Below are positions 1 through 11,661 of a stretch of DNA of 64,000 nucleotides, piece by piece (within the stretch, counting starts at the first letter, position 1; every line of letters starts with the position of its first letter). A program made the translations under genes and the position numbers. The stretch comes from Campylorhamphus procurvoides (lineage: Eukaryota; Chordata; Aves; Passeriformes; Dendrocolaptidae). The notes beneath the pieces were generated by a model. It was not told where the DNA came from. It worked only from the letters and a program-made list of their open reading frames with translations, and searched no databases. The stretch spans positions 148,801-212,800 of the forward strand of contig WBMV01000026.1 of assembly GCA_013396655.1 (NCBI GenBank), in the 5' to 3' direction.

Positions 1-2130
1 GCCTGGGCAAGGTTAGTGTATGTTCTGAATCTAGGATAAGGAGATTTGAGAGGGAATAGATAAGGGGATGTGGAGAGATAAACACATGTGCATGAAAGCA
101 GGAAAGATTATGAAGAACACAAAGCTGACTGGGCACAGGGAAAAATAGAGAGCTGGAATGTGAAAATGTTTCAGGGGATTAAAGAGCCAAGGGAGGTGCA
201 ATATAATGATAAAAACAATGACAGGGAAAGAGAAAGGAAAGGAGAAACTAAGACTTTTGGGCACTTAATTTCTGCATGTAATTGATGTGGAATTAATTTT
301 GAGGTAAGCAAGCAAGAATGTTGCTGTTTTCTGCAGCCCTTGTCCGCATCCAGGAGCACTGATATCTGACTATTTTATGTATAACTGGGGGAGGAGGGAG
401 GTTGTTACATTATTATTATGATGATTATTTTTATTACATTTTTATTATGACATTCATTTTCACTACTTCTTTTTTATATTTTATAAGATAGCAAATATTT
501 GTTTCAAATTTACAAAGTACATCAGTTCAATTACTTAATATTTAAAGAGGTCAGATTAATCATCTCAACAACAAATCAGCCACACTAACATTTGCAAAAT
601 CTTAAAGAATAAGCCCAGTTTATTTTAATAGGAGCTAAAGAAGACAATATTCTTAATACCCATCTTGTTGCACCTATACATGGTATGTCAAATACTGATT
701 TTTTTCTATTATTCCTATTTCCCTTAGGATTTAAATGGAAATGAGAGCAGTGTAGAGATCCCTTTTTAAGACATATGTTGGGAACACGATTCAATCTTGA
801 TGAATCATGGGCCGCTCCTGACATGTAATTCAGAGCAGGTTAACTAGGGAGGTTCACATCTTCTGCATTAGATTAGGTAATGGGATGAGTAATGGAAGTC
901 CAGGCTCAGTCATTTTCAATGAGAATTAATAATTTTAAAGACCAGAACTTCAGTGAAGGCACACTTCTGCGTTTAACTTTTGCACTAGAACATTTATATT
1001 ATATTATCACAACAGAGACATGTTTGACTTAAATTACGTGCTTTAATTCTTTTGAACAAATTTCTGTGAATACTGGCTTTGAATTTTTCTCATAACTTTT
1101 ATGAATAGAAGGAAACTTGTAGATGGCTGTAGATAAAAACTTGTGGATAGATGCCTCTGTTCTACCACCACAATTTCAGTCAGTAATAAAAAACTCCCAA
1201 ATCCTAGCTCCTGGAAATGCTTAATAGTACTTTCTCATCCAAATATAAATAATGAAATGGTAGACTTTTTAAAAGGTGCTTGACTGAAGTAGTAAATTAA
1301 GTAAGTCTAAGTGGGAACAGAAAGGATAAAGCTGTCACTATTAGTATTAACACACATGTTTTTTGCATGAAACTGCCTTTTTATTTCTAACCTGTTATGC
1401 AAAAAGGTCTCTGAAAAAAATCAAGTTTTCAACAACTATGCCTTCTGGGATGAAAGACTGTGAAAATGTCTTCACAGAAAATACAACTGCATCACAGGAA
1501 CAAACTCCAGAACATATGGCTTAATTTAATCTAACTCAGAGATGAGAAAATATTTCCTTGTATAATTCCCAGTTCTCAATATTTGGGCAGCACCAAGTAG
1601 CTCATGCAAATAGATTTAATCATCTTATATATGAGACTAAGAGGGAAGAAAATTTACATGATAATGAAAATTGACTTTAAGACAACCTTATCAGTTTTAT
1701 TAGAGAATGTATTTTGATTTCCATTACATTTATCTGCATTTACTGCAAGACCTTTGAGTTGTAGACTTCACCAAGAACACACTGTGGCATTTCCATTGTA
1801 AATGTTGAAAACTGAAATATTTACTAAAACTTTTAAGGATTTTTCAGATTGTGAAGATTTCAGACTTTTCCACAGGCTTCCTTAGCTCCCCAACAGACAA
1901 GTGGGATGGCAGTCCTATTTATCTCTCCGGGCTGAAAGCCCACCATCTCGTTACTGAGATTAACCAAGATACCGTCTGTCAGCTCAAGCCAACACATGGA
2001 TGTGTGTTTATAGCCAAGAGTGAAGAGGAGATTTCACTCAAGTTTAAACTAACATGCTGTATCTTTCTTTAGCCACAAAAGCAGATCTGCTCATGTGTCT
2101 TGCTACATTTTTCCAAGTGACAAGAAGAGT

Positions 2131-2148
2131 ACATGCAGTACATGCAGT
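2131..2148 (+). repeat. Tandem 9-bp duplication
   Basis: Two perfect head-to-tail copies of acatgcagt (2131-2139 and 2140-2148). This is a minor slippage-type duplication with no sign of function. Confidence 0.8.
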
Positions 2149-2679
2149 AAACATTGCTCTGATAAGGGAGAAGCTACCTTGATCATTTGTCATTTTATGA
2201 ACATACTTTTATGATACGTATACAGAGCCTGAAATAACAGATTCTTTTGACCTGATCCTCCGAAGAATAATATCTTAGCCTTTCTGCCATTCTGTTCCTT
2301 TATAAAATAACTGAATCTCTCAAGGGGATTTGAGCTGACACTCACTAAAATGGCTGCAATGATGAGTTGGATAGTTCCACCTAGGAATAACGAAATGTAA
2401 GTTGTAGGTGACATTTTCAACCTTCCTTGAACTTCTTGCAATTAAACACATTAACATTTTAAATTCTAATATTTTAACAGCTGCTAGGGATCTCCTTTAT
2501 ACTGTGAGAATTCCCTGGTGCTCTGCAAGGAGTGAGAGCCAATATTTTCTGTGTTTCCACCCTGAATCCCTAGGACCTTTCAAGTTGGTTCAGAAAGTAC
2601 AGTTAAAATAATTCTGCATATCTGTCTCCTCTGGGTTTGCCATCTTTCCCCATCAACTCAAAACTGCACTTCTACCCAG

Positions 2680-2721
2680 TTGTTTCATACTATTTGTGGT
2701 ATGTGTTGTTTCATACTATTT
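2680..2721 (+). repeat. Short direct repeat, period 26
   Basis: The 16-mer ttgtttcatactattt occurs at 2680-2695 and again at 2706-2721. A further partial echo (tttcatac) follows the second copy. It is a local duplication inside anonymous DNA. Confidence 0.8.
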
Positions 2722-3269
2722 CATACGAGATTGGTGACAAGCATTTCCATGCCTTCTTTCTGGTGCAAAAGGCAGAAAATTGGCATTGTACAGTGAGGTT
2801 TCATGACATTCCTTCCTCATCAAGACCCTAAGTTCTGAATAATTTTTTGATTCCTGTTGATCCAAAACAACTCAAATGTATGTGCCTGGTTGAGAAGAAG
2901 ATTTCATCTGACAGAGATTTGAAAGAAATAATGACATAGCTCCTTTAGACACTAAATACAGCTTATGCCAAATAATCCTCTGAATTCAATGAACTCGAGA
3001 TGAGTTTGGGTCTCCCAATATCTTGGCGCCCACAGATGCCACCGTGCACTGCCGCATTCAATGTGTTTACCTTCCCTGCATGATGCAGTACATCACTCTG
3101 CAGGAAGGGTGAGATTCAAGATGTGGGTTGAGGAGTCCATATCTAGGCTACTAAAACTTATTATAATGTATATTATAACTTATTATATAAACACATATGT
3201 AAAACTAGCCTAAGTTTCAAATGGTCTGAAAGCCCATTTACAAAGGGCTTCCAGACTGTCTGTGTGGGA

Positions 3270-3322
3270 AAAACATAAACCCAAACAAACAAAACCCCAC
3301 CAGCCAACCAACCAAAAACCAT
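3270..3322 (+). repeat. A+C-rich low-complexity tract
   Basis: This stretch is built of AAAC, CAAA and CCAACCAACC-like units on the plus strand with almost no G or T. It resembles the other A+C tracts at 29.8, 33.3, 42.6, 49.6 and 64.0 kb. Short frames crossing it are artefacts of composition. Confidence 0.75.
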
Positions 3323-6300
3323 AAAGGGGCAGTATGCAGAGAGAATGAAATGACATAAAGACAGCAAAACATCTGGGATCCACTTCTCATTGCAAGACTG
3401 TTGTGCTGTTTTAGAGTGCAGGGCCAGTTTTCAATTGCCTACCAAAAAAGAAGACATGTGGGGATACTTTACATGATACTTGGACATGTGGCCACCAAGT
3501 TGCACATCCAAAACAGCACAGACCTTCATTAGCTCCCATGCCATATCAATGGGATGTGAACCATCTGCAAACACCTCAGATATTCCAGGATGTCTAAAAT
3601 TGTATTAGGTGTTCACAGTCAAGCAGTGAAGTCCTACTCCAGGTGTGACATCCTGGCTATTTACTGCTTTCTGAGCTTGAGGAATTACTCAAGTTGTTTC
3701 AGCTATTCTCCCCAAATATCAACCTGTCTCAACATAAGCTACTCATGTGTCATTTTTTCCTTCACACAAGTAGAATAGACGCTTTTTATAATTGCAGTAA
3801 TCTGTAACAGAAAAAATAACCAGCATCTTAGTGCACATCCAGTTCTGAAAAGCAGTGATACCAAGTCAGACTGAACAATGGGTTTATAAAACAGAACAGA
3901 GTTATCGTAGTAGAGGATAAAAAAAGACAACATACTGTATGCAAGACACAGTAAGATATGCATTGTGTCCTATTTATTCCCATTCAGTTTATTCCAATTC
4001 TGCTTTAACAGCATTTCCATGTGTGTAACCCTCTGGAAAACCTCAGCAACAAAGTGGGAACAAATCTGTACAGGAAAAAGTCCTAAGATTTTATTGGATC
4101 TAATGCTGATTTGAATGTAATAAGATATTTCTCAGAAGAAAAAGAAGTATAAATTAAGAAAAATATTAAGTAAAGGAGAGAATGGATCAATGAGAGCAAC
4201 ACCTCTGACAGACAAGAATTATAATTTCCTAACTATGGTCAGAACCATAACTAAACAATAAAAGGAAGACTATGGTTAATTTGAGAAGTGTATAGCTGAG
4301 TTACAACTCCACAGGGATCTGCCCTAGCAATTAATTCCATTTCAGCTCTAGATCACATTTCTGCTGCTTGAGAACAAGAAAGGCAGAATAAACTCAGACA
4401 ACACTATCTGCATTGCAACTCGCTCCAAGCCAAGCCCTTTGTTCTGCTCAAACGAGCAATGGACAGGCTATCACTGCTCTCTGACAGCACTTCCCCAGGC
4501 TGGCCTAATAATTAAAAATAAATCCAACTGTACCATGACAGTATTTGCACAACATTAGTCACTGGGGAAGCTTTGGTGACTGTTTTCTTTCCTTCCCTTT
4601 AAAACAGTACATTTTAAAATGCACGCTTGTGGCTTTGTGGAATCCCATCAAGAAAGAAAAAAAAAATGTAATTAAGACATTGCAGGAAACACTTACTTGC
4701 AGAACCCCTCAGAATATATTTCTGGCAAATCAATGGTACTAGGGATGTATTTGAAAACCAAGAAAACATAGATGGCTCCAAATTTGTAGGTACTAAACTT
4801 AGGGACTGGCACTTTTTTTGGTTGTTGTTGTTCTGTCCTCAGGGCATAATCTCCCCTCTGAACTTCTCTATGATATTCATTTTCACCAGTCCTTGACTAC
4901 CCACCAATGCCTGAGATCGATCACCTACAAAGTACGATTCATAAAGCCTAGAGGAAGATTTAATGGTACTTTATGCAGCATTAAACAAGGAAATTAAAAA
5001 AAATTGATCTGAGACTGAAGCAATCTGTATTTCATAATGTCTATTCCCCTATGGTTCCTTAACTGTTTCTTGGTCATAACAAGGGTCAAAACAATTTTTG
5101 AGAGTCTAGAGGTCACATGAAAAACTGCACTCATTCAAAAGACAAAGTTATCTTTTTGTAAAGCCTCTGACTTTCTTCTCGGATATTTTATCTTCAATTT
5201 ATTTTTATTCTGCATGGCAATAAGAAACACACAGGGAGGTTTGGGTTGCTTTACTTAATACAGTGTTTCACTCTGTTATGATTTCCTTTAGGGGTATTTC
5301 AGGTGTTCTAATTCAATAAAATTGAGCTGTTTTCAAACAAACTAAAACAAACACAGAGAACTGTGAATAGCTAAAATTTAAACATCACTTTCAACACAAA
5401 CAAGCCCAGGGTTATCAGCAAACCTAACCTACTCCTTTCTTGACTTGTCTTCTATTTGCCAATTAAGAACATAACAATGCATAGCTTGAATTTTGCTCCC
5501 AGGATTGGTCTTTAAAGAAGGGTTACTTTTAAGGTTTATTAGAAGGGTTATTATCCTTAACCTTCTTCTCTCTCTCTGCCCTCCAATTCCTTTAGTTTTC
5601 TATCTCAGGACTGGAGCTAAGGAGATCAGGCTGTCCTAGCTGCCCAGAGAGGCAGCAGATTTGCCCCCTCTCTTGCCCCATGGAAACATGTTCACACCAT
5701 TTCAGGGACCCCAGGGGGTCACTCACTGCAACTCTTTCCTGATTCCTCTTCCAGAAAGCTGCAACAATATAGGCACTTTAGTCTATAAGAAGATCAAGAA
5801 GACACATGGAAAAAACTTTCCTATCATATAATGGTGGATCTACCCACCACCTTTCAAAATTCAAATTTCCACATCCAGTAATAGATTTTTATGTAAATAA
5901 GATGCTCACAGTCATATTATCTAGGTATTTAAGATAGAAATATGGATGATGGGGAAAGGACAGCTACGCAGATAGCAGATGGTTTCCATCTTTATATTCT
6001 CTCCATACACAGAAAATTGTGGATGGGTGTATACTCTTCAGTCAACATTACTCCTTTTCCTTTCCTAAAAATAACAATCACCAGAAGCAGCAGGGACCTC
6101 TGTACAAGAACAGAAAGTAAATTTTCAGAAAAGCTGGGACGAACTGCCAGTACCCTGAAGAGCATCATTAAATCTTAACAAACTGAAAATACACTTTAAA
6201 TAAAAATGCTATTACTCAAGGTGATCACAGGGGACATGGATGGGGAATTTGAAGCAGGAAAATGAAGTGTAATGAGAAACAGAGCTTCTTACACATTTTC

Positions 6301-7719
6301 TTCAGGATAAGAAATAACTGAACTGATAGTACAAAAGGAGCCATGTATTTCCATGGTTCCACCGTCCACTGGTCAAACATGTCCGCCCTCTCAGGCTATT
6401 GTAGAGAGGGAAAGCATCTTACTAGGGGGGGACATCATCAGCCACATCTCCTTTCAATCCATTCAGCCCAGGTAAATTATCACAACTGGACAGATGTGAC
6501 CAGCATTAATCAGTCTTATACAGTGCATAACTCTTTAAGGACACAAAAGAGTAGCTTTTCCTCTCTACTGAATAAACATAAGCAGCTCAAGGGCCATGAT
6601 CTCATTTCCAGCTTCAAGACCTGAAAACCTTCCAAGTTAAGAAGGCTCAGGTAGGGAGCAACTCTTATAAAAGCCCTGTTTTGAAAGAAATTGTATCTAC
6701 TTGAAAACTGCAACACTAAATTGTTGTAGCAGTCTCTGCTGGATGGCAGGCGATGACTGGTGCATGTCCACACATCAAGAGAGATGTTAACCACTGGACA
6801 GAGTCCACATGGCAGCAATGAGAACAAACAGAAGGACAGAGGGAACCCCAAACAATTTAGTCTAAATATAAGATGACCACTGAAGAGACAGAACATGAAA
6901 ACAGTATTCAATTACTCCAAATGCTGCTGCCAACAGTAGGGAAGTAATGCAAATGATAGACCCAACATCTAAGAATGATTAATATGAGATGAGATTACTA
7001 AAGCGCTCACTTGAAAATTTCCTCTGATGCAAGCCAAGCAGCATGTTGTAGCTGTTTCTGAATCAGTTTTGTTTCTCTCTGCCAGAATGTTCAGTTCAGC
7101 TTCATGAGTTTTTGTTTGTTTTTTAAAATAATTATTATTTTTAGTGTTGTTTCACGACCACGAAAGTTCTCTCACTACAGCACTGAGGATGTAAGAGCGA
7201 TCTTGATTTTCAGGAATGTCCAGTTAAGACTACCAAAAATCAGTCATTTTCCCCCCATAGTTCTGTAAAAGCTGTATTTTATTTCTTAGTTAATATGTCA
7301 CAAAATTTATAAAACAGAGTAAGAAAAAGCATACCCATTTTTTTATGTCATTGACAGATTTCCACCATAATTCATACTTTATTTGTGCTCAGGACCTTCA
7401 AATGACATTTGTAGTCCAAAAACTTTATGATAGAAGGAAGATTATCAAATGGAATATTTAAAGTGAATTTATACAGTCTTGCAGACATTAGGAAAAAAAT
7501 CTTCTTTATGGAAATCAGGCAGCGGGATAAGGAGATCATCTTTTAAATAGATACTGTACTACAGGTTTTAAAAAAGTGTATTAATTTGTTGAGACTATTA
7601 GGGAAAAGAATCAAACTAATTTAAAATTAGTAATATTTTTTATATTTAAATAAACATTTCACGCAGCTTTTACTGGATGTGCACAACCATAGACTGTTTT
7701 CAAACAGGTCAAGAGTGGG

Positions 7720-8072
7720 GATTTGTGGAATGCTTGAGGTTGGCAGGGACCTCCAGATATCCTCTCACCCAAACCCTCTCCTCAAGGCAGCGTCACTTAA
7801 AATGGGTTGCTCTGGGTCAGGTCTAGCTTTTGCATATCTCACAAGTGGTGACTCCACAAGCTCTATGATCTGCCTATGTTAAGTTTCCGTCTACCCCAAC
7901 ACTTTAAACAGTAACAACAAAATTTATTTCTTATGAGTGAATAGATTTTCCTATGTTTTCTTTTGTGACTGTTGCCTCTTGCCCTGCTGTTGAGCAGTCT
8001 GACTCTGCCTTCTTTACCCCCATCTGATATTTATACACATAGGTAACATTCCACTGATCCTCCTCTCTCAGG
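7720..8072 (-). mobile_element. CR1 LINE 3' end, old and diverged, reverse orientation
   Basis: The plus strand reads as the reverse complement of a CR1 3' end. In order: a 'tggaatgcttgaggttggcagggacctcc' type block (3' untranslated end), 'ctcctcaaggcagcgtcac', 'gtggtgactccacaagctctatgatctgcc' type (end of ORF2), 'ttcctatgttttcttttgtg', 'ttgcctcttgccctgctgttg', and 'gatatttatacacataggtaacattccactgatcctcctctctcaggt' type. The order and spacing follow the CR1 C-terminal reverse-transcriptase tail and 3' UTR as I know them. Many substitutions and small indels break every frame, so the copy is dead and older than the one at 15.5 kb. The terminal octamer repeats are not visible. Confidence 0.8.
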
Positions 8073-9644
8073 TAATTTACACTTAAAGAAGATATAAAGT
8101 CCTGCTTTCAAAAGGGATGTTATGGAAATCAGTTCTAGTCAGTGCATGAGGTCAGGGCCAGCTCTGAGCCTGTTCTAAAGAATCAAAGTACAAGATGTAC
8201 AAAGTACAATGGTACAATAAAAACAGAGCCCTTTTAGGTCCCAGAATATGAGAAAATTACAACTGGTATAAATCCACAGTTTGGGCTGCTGGGCATAGCT
8301 GCACACCACAAAACGTACAAGCAGGTAATCAGGGGTGGCTGTGAACATGCTAGATTGCAACTGTGCTGCAGATGAGCACAAGGGAACACAAGACATTCAG
8401 TAAGGACACTTCTGCTAACCTCAAATGCCACTCTTCCTGAAAATAGTGGAAAAATTCCCACTAACATCACTTGGGACAAAAAACTGTACTTAAGCCAGGC
8501 AACTGGGAATAATGAACAGTATGAGGGAAAGTTCAGATGTTGTAAGACTAATGTCCTACTGTTCCAAAGGAGTAATCTCTGCTCAATCCACTGGGAAGTG
8601 GACTGGTACCCACCTCCTCTTCTTTAACGATGTGACCTTCACAGATTTGCCCTCCAAATATCCCATAGCCCAACCTCCTTCCTTCAGCTTCAAAAGACTC
8701 ATCCCCTTTGCCTGCAGTACATCTGCTCCTGCAGTATTTGTGCATGAGGGAGCAGGATTTCCTTTTGAAGAGTAATGAAACCACTTTAATGTCCGTTAAG
8801 TCAGTCTGGGGTACACATCCAGCCTGCTCTTTCAGGGCAATGCATTTGACAATGAATAGGTTTCCAGAGGTTTAATAAAAATTCTGTTTCTAATATCCTA
8901 AATTACCTGGAGGCACTGAGACTGATAAACTGAGCTTAGGTTGTGATTATGAGGCTACCTCAATTTGCCAATATCCTTTGCCTGTGGTCAAGTTGTTAAT
9001 TCTAACCATCATGTCTCATAACTTAGAGCTACCCCCAAAAAACTTGTCACTATACTTAGAGTCAGAAAACTGAGGAAAGCTTTGAAAGTACTTTGATGAT
9101 GAATTATTTTAAGGCTGTTATCAAAGAAAAAGCAGACAGAGCAGGTTACTCACTGCAGCAGTTTCAAACTGCAGCTCTTTGCTGCCCTCTCTAGATACAA
9201 GAAAAAACTGAAATTTCTGGACACTGACAATGGAATTGCAGTTCCTTTCTAACTTTTACACCCTGACTTATTCACTAAAGGACACTCAGTATTACATTGT
9301 TTCCAGTACATCAAATAATCTCAAGCACTGGCTTTCCTTCTTGCCTTCCCACAATTATTTTCCTTGGTCTGGTTGGTTAAGGCTGATATTGAGGTCTCAC
9401 AGAAAAGTGTTAAATCTCTGTACAATGAGCTGTGGAAGGTGAGAAGTCCATGAACAAACCCAAACTTGAAATCTCCATCCTTAGTTGTTTTTTTTCTGCT
9501 GCTCTCAGCTCTTCAGTATTAAAATGTGAATTTTGGAGAAGGCAAAGAAAGAAAGAGTTCAGAGGAAATAAAGAATTGTTATAAAGTTGTCCTGAAAATA
9601 TTACTCTCTGTACACACCCTTCTCTTTTTCACTTTAATCCTAGT
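8073..9644. other. Non-coding DNA, nothing recognised
   Basis: This stretch has overlapping short frames on both strands (for example 8512-8775 plus and 8548-8784 minus) that mirror one another and match no known family. A cluster of four GTACA pentamers lies at about 8187-8217. I see no repeat ends or RNA genes. Confidence 0.5.
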
Positions 9645-9771
9645 GCTGACAGCAACTCCCTTCATTGCCTTGGGCAAATAAAATGCTTACTGTATCATTG
9701 GGGTGTTGTGGAATTATCATTTGTAAGGCATTTTGAAACCAAAACGTGCTAAGTATTATTATTACTATTAG
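9645..9771 (+). mobile_element. Possible MIR-type SINE, 3' half
   Basis: The order of short blocks follows the MIR consensus as I remember it: 'ccttgggcaa', then 'tcattggggtgttgtg' (consensus region around GGGTTGTTGTGAGGATTAAATG), then 'gtaaggcattttgaa', 'gtgctaagtattattatt' and a closing 'actatta'. The core and the L2-like tail are therefore present on the plus strand, while the tRNA-like head is not obvious. Divergence is high, as expected for a repeat dating to early amniotes. An unrelated AT-rich match cannot be excluded by eye. Confidence 0.5.
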
Positions 9772-10208
9772 AGATGAAAGGCCCATTGAAACAAATATGC
9801 AAAATTGCTCTTATCCTAAAACTTAAAATAAAAGTCTGAAATCCTGTAGGAATAAGTACTTTATAGACAGCCTTTCATTGCAACTCTTCTCATCATTGTG
9901 AAAACTGACAAGGAAACAGCCACTTTTCCAAAACTAAAACTGTATGCAAATAACTATTGCAGAAAACAAATAGTGACTAAAAACACCTTTTTTCTTCTTT
10001 TTTCTTAAATTACACACAATTCCCAGACAGTATCAAAAGAAAAAAAAACCTAAAACCAATGAAACAGGCATCTCCTCTACTTCTAAGTACACCTGCCATA
10101 GCAAGTAATAGTGAGTATTTAACTGCATCACAGAGAATTTACTGACATGTAGAAATACCAGTCAAGTGGACATAGAAGGACTATGGCAACTTTCTGTTGG
10201 ACTACTTG

Positions 10209-10231
10209 CTCGACCAAATCCCCTGGTCGAG
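10209..10231. repeat. Perfect 8-bp hairpin
   Basis: CTCGACCA at 10209-10216 pairs with TGGTCGAG at 10224-10231 across a 7-nt loop (aatcccc). The CpG in each arm is notable in a CpG-poor stretch. No T-run follows, so there is no reason to call it a terminator. Confidence 0.75.
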
Positions 10232-11644
10232 AACCAGTACTATACAAGGCAGTGCACATGACCCGATTTCTGTTCCCAGCTCAGGCACAATCATCTCTAG
10301 CAGCCTTGACCGTGTTACCTCAGGATCTGTAATTCTGTCATGTGAGGCAATGATAGCAGAGTATTTTTAAGGACGTTACACAATGTACAGCAGAAGAACG
10401 GGGTGCATCCCTTTTGATCAGCTGACAGAGTTGGGGGTGATGGCGACCAGCACTTTGCTGTGCTTAAAAGTACTGTTGTTACTTGTAGATTCTGTGATTT
10501 CAATTTACACTTTATTTTCTTGTTTAGCCAAAGACTTTTGGATACTTTGTTTGCAAACATCTTTAGCTGGTTGCATTGGAAACGATAGTAACACTATTCT
10601 CAGTGGTCAGGTTTGACTTTATGCATGGGAGCACTTCCACAACACAAACACAAATATTTGATAGCACTACTGGCATTTCCCAGGTGAGAAATGCCAGAAA
10701 TACTGAAGTCTGTTCAGTATACTGAACACTGATTCAGAAGGGGACCTAAAATCCCTGAGAACATGAGGAAGCAGGAAGGTAACTTTCCATTAACACAATA
10801 ATAAAACATTGTCATAGGAATTGATGTTTTATTTGAAAATACAAGACCTTTCTGAGGTTGTATTTCTCAATAAGGCTCAAGAGACTATGTTCTCTAATGC
10901 AGATGAACTGTTATGATAAAATAGTGTGATACAACTATTATTTTTCATACTATTATTATTTTGCAATAAAACCTTTCAATCTTACTCAAAGTCCATTTGA
11001 CTTTTTTTTTCTTCCAAGACAAAATATTTCAACCTCAAAAAGCAAGGATGCTTTGTTACTTCTTTAAATATCAAACCTATTCATACAAAATACTTCATTT
11101 TCTCAAATAGAATTTTTCAGTACAGAGTATCTCCAACAGAACTTCTGGTCAAATATAACAATAATACACAGAATAAAAACGTGACATGATAAAAAAAATT
11201 GAGAATTTCTTTTAACAGAGTAAAAGCTGCTGCTAATAGAGCTTTCAATATTGTTACACTAACACAGCTACTTAAGCAGTAAGTAACTAGTACCCTCATT
11301 TGTGTTAAACAAGCAGACTTTTAAAGAACAGTTAATCCAATATGTTTTCCACTCTTACATGAATCAGCAATATGGCTTATCTCCACCTGGTTTTGTGAAA
11401 ACATGGCCTCCTGCAGTCACAATCATGTTTTATTCTTTCATTTTAAAGATCTGTGAAAGAATATGTTCTTCACCATTTTTTAATACATGGGAATGTGGAA
11501 GAGGAAAACATGACTAGAATAAATGCTGAAGTAGAATATTCAATATCATATCCAATGTTTCTCTCCTAGCAATGGAAGCTGACACCCAAATACGCTATTT
11601 TTGATTGGCTTTTTGTTTAGTTGCAGATTTTGAATTTAATTTCA

Positions 11645-11661
11645 CAGAAGAAATTCTTCTG
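11645..11661. repeat. Perfect 8-bp inverted repeat with 1-nt centre
   Basis: CAGAAGAA at 11645-11652 is mirrored by TTCTTCTG at 11654-11661. This is close to a head-to-head GAA/TTC arrangement but does not have the spacing of a canonical heat-shock element. Confidence 0.6.

Larger units (their letters stand above)
1..7719. other. Non-coding AT-rich DNA, no gene recognised
   Basis: No frame here resembles a known protein; the longest, on the minus strand at 6516-6911 (131 codons), has no recognisable domain and an anti-parallel frame beside it. There is a purine-rich run near 221-252, a short ATT/TTA-rich stretch near 407-449, and small direct repeats listed separately. No RNA gene or transposon end was recognised. 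Very old, decayed repeats could be present and not visible by eye. Confidence 0.6.

Noticed and set aside
3070..3096. 27-nt exon-like segment on the minus strand (acceptor cttcctgcag, donor AAG|gtaaac)
   Set aside because: The donor is weak, no linked segment was seen, and decoys of this size are common.
6516..6911. 131-codon minus-strand frame
   Set aside because: Leu/Ser/Phe/Cys-rich composition typical of reading AT-rich DNA; no family resemblance and no splice or promoter context.
7143..7188. 46-nt exon-like segment on the plus strand ending at GAT|gtaaga
   Set aside because: The donor lacks G at -1, the acceptor tract is short, and no conservation can be assessed.
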